A stretch of DNA of 64,000 bases. Source: JAXGMQ01 sp964613055 (GTDB taxonomy: Bacteria; Caldisericota; Caldisericia; JAAYUI01). Of the stretch, positions 61,474-64,000 are shown in pieces. Made by a program: the position numbers and the translations under genes. The stretch is from positions 12,843-76,842 of the forward strand of contig CAZTGD010000005.1 in the NCBI GenBank assembly GCA_964613055.1, given 5' to 3'. Within the stretch, counting starts at the first letter, position 1. Every line of letters starts with the position of its first letter. The notes under the pieces were generated by a model, which made no database searches, was not told the origin of the DNA, and saw only the letters and a program-made list of their open reading frames with translations.

Positions 61474-63924
61474 TCATGGTGTATAGATTATGATTACTTC
61501 TCTGTTTGTCTGATTCCATTCAACACTGGCTCCAAAGGCTTCACCTATGAACCTTACCGGTACAAGGGTTCTTCCTGAATCAATAATAGGGGGTGAGTCG
61601 AGGCTAACTTGAATACCGTCTACTTCAGCTGTTTCTATGCCAATCCACATGGCAACATGTTTTTCGATGCCATCAACCCCACTGAAATGTATATCTATGC
61701 GTCTTTCTTCTCCATTCCAATCGACTGTCGCCCCGAAGGCTTCGCTTATTACGCGTATGGGAACCATGGTTCTACCTGAGACGATGTTGGGTGGTACATC
61801 AAGACCAAACGCATTACCGTCAATAACGGCGTTCGTGTCATCAATCCTTAGCTTAAGAGTCGTGTTCTCGAGTTTCTCTACTGTAACCGTCACTTCCTGA
61901 CTCAATCCAAACTGAGGTTTGATTTTAATTATACTCGTCAGCGACTGACCCGGTAAAACCTTGTTAGCCTTGCAACTGACGGTGAAGTCACCACCTTCTG
62001 GTTTGACCGTTGTACCTCTTGGATTCACATCAAGCCAGGTGTCTTCTGTTATCATGTCACAACCGATGGATTCATCAACGAGGTTCTCAAGGTGTAGTGT
62101 TAGATCGTGTTTGTCTGTGTCCCAGCAAGTCAGCTTACCGAAATCTATTCTATCAGAAGACACCTTAAAAGCTGGAATATCTGTATTCATTACGTTTACG
62201 CTGACGTTGAGTAAAAGTTCTCCGCCTACCCATTTAAAAACCACGTAATCTGCATACTCACCAGGATCTAATTCACTCGCATCTGCTGTGATACTTAATG
62301 TCACGATCTCTGTAAGGGGATCCAAAGTAAATGAACACTCAGAAATCCACGCCGGATGTTCCTTGACATCAACATTGCATCTACAGTATCTATTCATATT
62401 TGTATTAATGGTTAATGTCTTTTTATCGCCCTCAGCTATCAATCCAAAATCAATCGTATCTGATTCAAGCTCTGGTTCATCACAGATATTTACAACAGCA
62501 ACACCAGCTATCTCTCCATGGTGAGCCTGGATAATGCCACGCTTGATATCTCCATTGCCTGCTGTAAAAAAACCATCTTTCGTAATCTGACCAAGTCCAG
62601 GTGGATTTACTGTCCATCTTACATCAATATTGTCCAGCTCCTGTTTTCGCATGTCATAGTTTATGAACGTAAAGTCCTGTGATTGACCTGGAACCAGAAA
62701 GGATTCAGAGGGTTGAACAATTATTCCCACCAGACCAATATCAGTTTTGTAGCTTTGGAGTTCTCCCTCTGCTGTTGTTATATAAACACGTGTATCATCC
62801 GCACAAATCGAGGTGGGAGTAAACTCCGCCTTCTCCTTGTCGAGTATGTCACCTGTCTTTATATTAATTGACATCACCATAGATTTATTATCTGATCTAG
62901 AGTTATCCTCTAGTGATGAATCATGGTAACACACATATGCAAGTTCATCTGTCGTTGCCAGCAGGCAGTCCTCCATCTCTGGTCTTGCCGTTGACCACAG
63001 CAGATCTCCAGTCTGCGCGGATATGCAATACAAACCCCTTGTCTGGTCTGCTACCAGCAATTTGTCATCTGATAAAGCCTTGCATGTGATTTTTGTGGAT
63101 TTGGATTGATATTTCCACATCAATTCTCCGGTTCTACCTGATATTGCTAATATCAAAGCTCCTTCTTCTCTCGTGCTTCCAACATACAACACTCCGTTGT
63201 CAGCAATCATGTTTGTGTCAAAATCACAATCGAAGGTTTCTGGTTTCAACTGCCAGATTAATGATCCATTCATAGAATTCAAAGCAAGGATTTTCCCTGT
63301 GGTGTCTTTACCAATGTCAGTGGTTCTTATAAATAGAGTATCATCGTCCATGGAATCAGTTACTAAGTCACTCGATATCGGATATTCCCATAGAAGGCTA
63401 CCATCATCAATTCGTTTGCACCTGAAAATGGTTTGATCTCCATCATTGATTGTGTAATACACAAGGTTGTCTAGAGCCAACGATAGAGATGGATAAGATT
63501 CTGTTGTAATTCTTGAAATCAAATCGCCCGTGGAGTAGTTGACTGCGACAATTTCGTGATGGTCTGCATAATAATTTGAGAAAATAATGCTTTGACCAGT
63601 TTTAGATGGTTTTACCATATGATTATTGTCACCTGCAAATTGCCATATGGTTGCGCCTGTAGATCTATCTAATGCATTGAATTGTTCACTGCTACATATA
63701 TAAACCTTGTTGTTAAAAGATATTGGGTGAGAGAAGATTCCTCCCAATGGGGAGAAATGCCAATCCCTTGTCATTAGGGGTCTAGCATTCCCTTCAACCT
63801 TGATGTTGGAGGTTCTTCCTGGATTACCTTTCCAGGTAGTCCAGTACTGATTTCCTGCACTTACAGGCCACACTTCAACAGTCAACATTAAAAGAAGAAA
63901 AACAGCAATGTATGCCTTTTTCAT
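61474..63924 (-). CDS. Exported PQQ-type beta-propeller protein with stalk domains
   Basis: 816 residues. Signal peptide (YIAVFLLLMLTVEVWPVSAG), a PQQ-like propeller (about 30-400; VYICSSEQFNALDRSTGATI, ILALNSMNGSLIWQLK, LLVADQTRGLYCISAQTGDL), beta-sandwich domains (about 400-680) and a C-terminal copper-amine-oxidase N-terminal-like domain with two half-repeats (TMVPIRVISEAFGATVDWNG and TLVPVRFIGEAFGASVEWNQ). It is a paralogue in plan of the 43714 and 54019 proteins. Probably a cell-surface scaffold. A weak AGGA lies ten bases before the ATG. Confidence 0.88.
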   Translation of the reverse strand: MKKAYIAVFLLLMLTVEVWPVSAGNQYWTTWKGNPGRTSNIKVEGNARPLMTRDWHFSPLGGIFSHPISFNNKVYICSSEQFNALDRSTGATIWQFAGDNNHMVKPSKTGQSIIFSNYYADHHEIVAVNYSTGDLISRITTESYPSLSLALDNLVYYTINDGDQTIFRCKRIDDGSLLWEYPISSDLVTDSMDDDTLFIRTTDIGKDTTGKILALNSMNGSLIWQLKPETFDCDFDTNMIADNGVLYVGSTREEGALILAISGRTGELMWKYQSKSTKITCKALSDDKLLVADQTRGLYCISAQTGDLLWSTARPEMEDCLLATTDELAYVCYHDSSLEDNSRSDNKSMVMSINIKTGDILDKEKAEFTPTSICADDTRVYITTAEGELQSYKTDIGLVGIIVQPSESFLVPGQSQDFTFINYDMRKQELDNIDVRWTVNPPGLGQITKDGFFTAGNGDIKRGIIQAHHGEIAGVAVVNICDEPELESDTIDFGLIAEGDKKTLTINTNMNRYCRCNVDVKEHPAWISECSFTLDPLTEIVTLSITADASELDPGEYADYVVFKWVGGELLLNVSVNVMNTDIPAFKVSSDRIDFGKLTCWDTDKHDLTLHLENLVDESIGCDMITEDTWLDVNPRGTTVKPEGGDFTVSCKANKVLPGQSLTSIIKIKPQFGLSQEVTVTVEKLENTTLKLRIDDTNAVIDGNAFGLDVPPNIVSGRTMVPIRVISEAFGATVDWNGEERRIDIHFSGVDGIEKHVAMWIGIETAEVDGIQVSLDSPPIIDSGRTLVPVRFIGEAFGASVEWNQTNREVIIIYTP

Positions 63925-64000
63925 ATCGTTTCTGTCCTAATACTTAAGGGGCTAGACTACTTTAGAGGTCTGCTCCTCAACTCCAACAGGAGTGTATCAT
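63925..64000. other. Upstream region at the right edge
   Basis: Upstream of the propeller gene. A five-base hairpin CTCCT...AGGAG (63982-63996) and GTGTATCAT at the very end are visible; the window stops before more can be said. Confidence 0.3.

Overview
The window is bacterial chromosome: it has a complete 16S rRNA gene with an anti-Shine-Dalgarno 3' end, consensus sigma-70-type promoters, Shine-Dalgarno sites, lipobox lipoproteins and a CCA-encoding tRNA. It is moderately AT-rich. The host decodes UGA as selenocysteine (selD has an in-frame UGA), carries a membrane pyrophosphatase and Feo iron uptake, and secretes many large proteins built from beta-propellers, copper-amine-oxidase-N ('stalk') domains and Ig-like domains. 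This suggests an anaerobic or microaerophilic member of a poorly cultured lineage. I cannot name the phylum from sequence alone.

Layout. 1-4240: a partial gene, a zinc-ribbon protein, a TetR regulator, tRNA-Val(CAC), membrane pyrophosphatase and a divergent phosphofructokinase. 4401-8138: a very large Ser/Thr kinase-AAA-TPR protein. 8148-12301: an island bounded by imperfect inverted repeats, with a type IIG restriction-modification gene and a broken IS1595-type transposase. 12302-16312: a structured leader, then a three-gene ABC transporter whose ATPase gene overlaps selD, which encodes a selenoprotein selenophosphate synthetase. 16507-18381: a stand-alone 16S rRNA gene with its own tandem promoters, processing stem and terminator. 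18518-22952: feoA, feoB and a feoC-like gene, an unknown membrane-anchored exported protein, and a second feoC-like gene. 23028-26199: decayed DNA with a nonsense-interrupted gene, a small lipoprotein, an RHS remnant full of G-rich palindromes, and a cysK fragment. 26200-37736: large secreted or lipid-anchored proteins, including an M15-peptidase-like protein and a 1,520-codon lipoprotein with a PHP metal-hydrolase domain cut by a stop codon. 37930-45915: rdgB, an esterase/GH114-like/esterase fusion, an Ig-repeat protein and a beta-propeller/stalk protein. 46016-49571: radical SAM enzyme, FAD oxidoreductase and lipoate ligase-DUF116, a compact operon resembling the LipS/LipT/sLpl lipoate-assembly genes. 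49572-50054: a palindromic repeat cluster. 50055-53378: a second type IIG restriction-modification gene. 53420-63924: a chagasin-like inhibitor, two more propeller/stalk proteins (one with a cohesin-like domain), a GerMN protein coupled to an M14 carboxypeptidase, a small membrane protein and a VOC protein.

How the genes fit together. The most notable unit is the transporter-selD operon: the overlap implies co-translation and suggests, without proving, uptake of a selenium compound feeding selenophosphate synthesis. The lipoate trio suggests a non-canonical lipoyl-assembly route. The right half looks like a secretion programme for cell-surface and polymer-degrading proteins. Several genes there (43714, 57373, 60569, and 57234 on the minus strand) have a promoter -10 box only 7-9 bases before the start codon, which predicts leaderless mRNAs.
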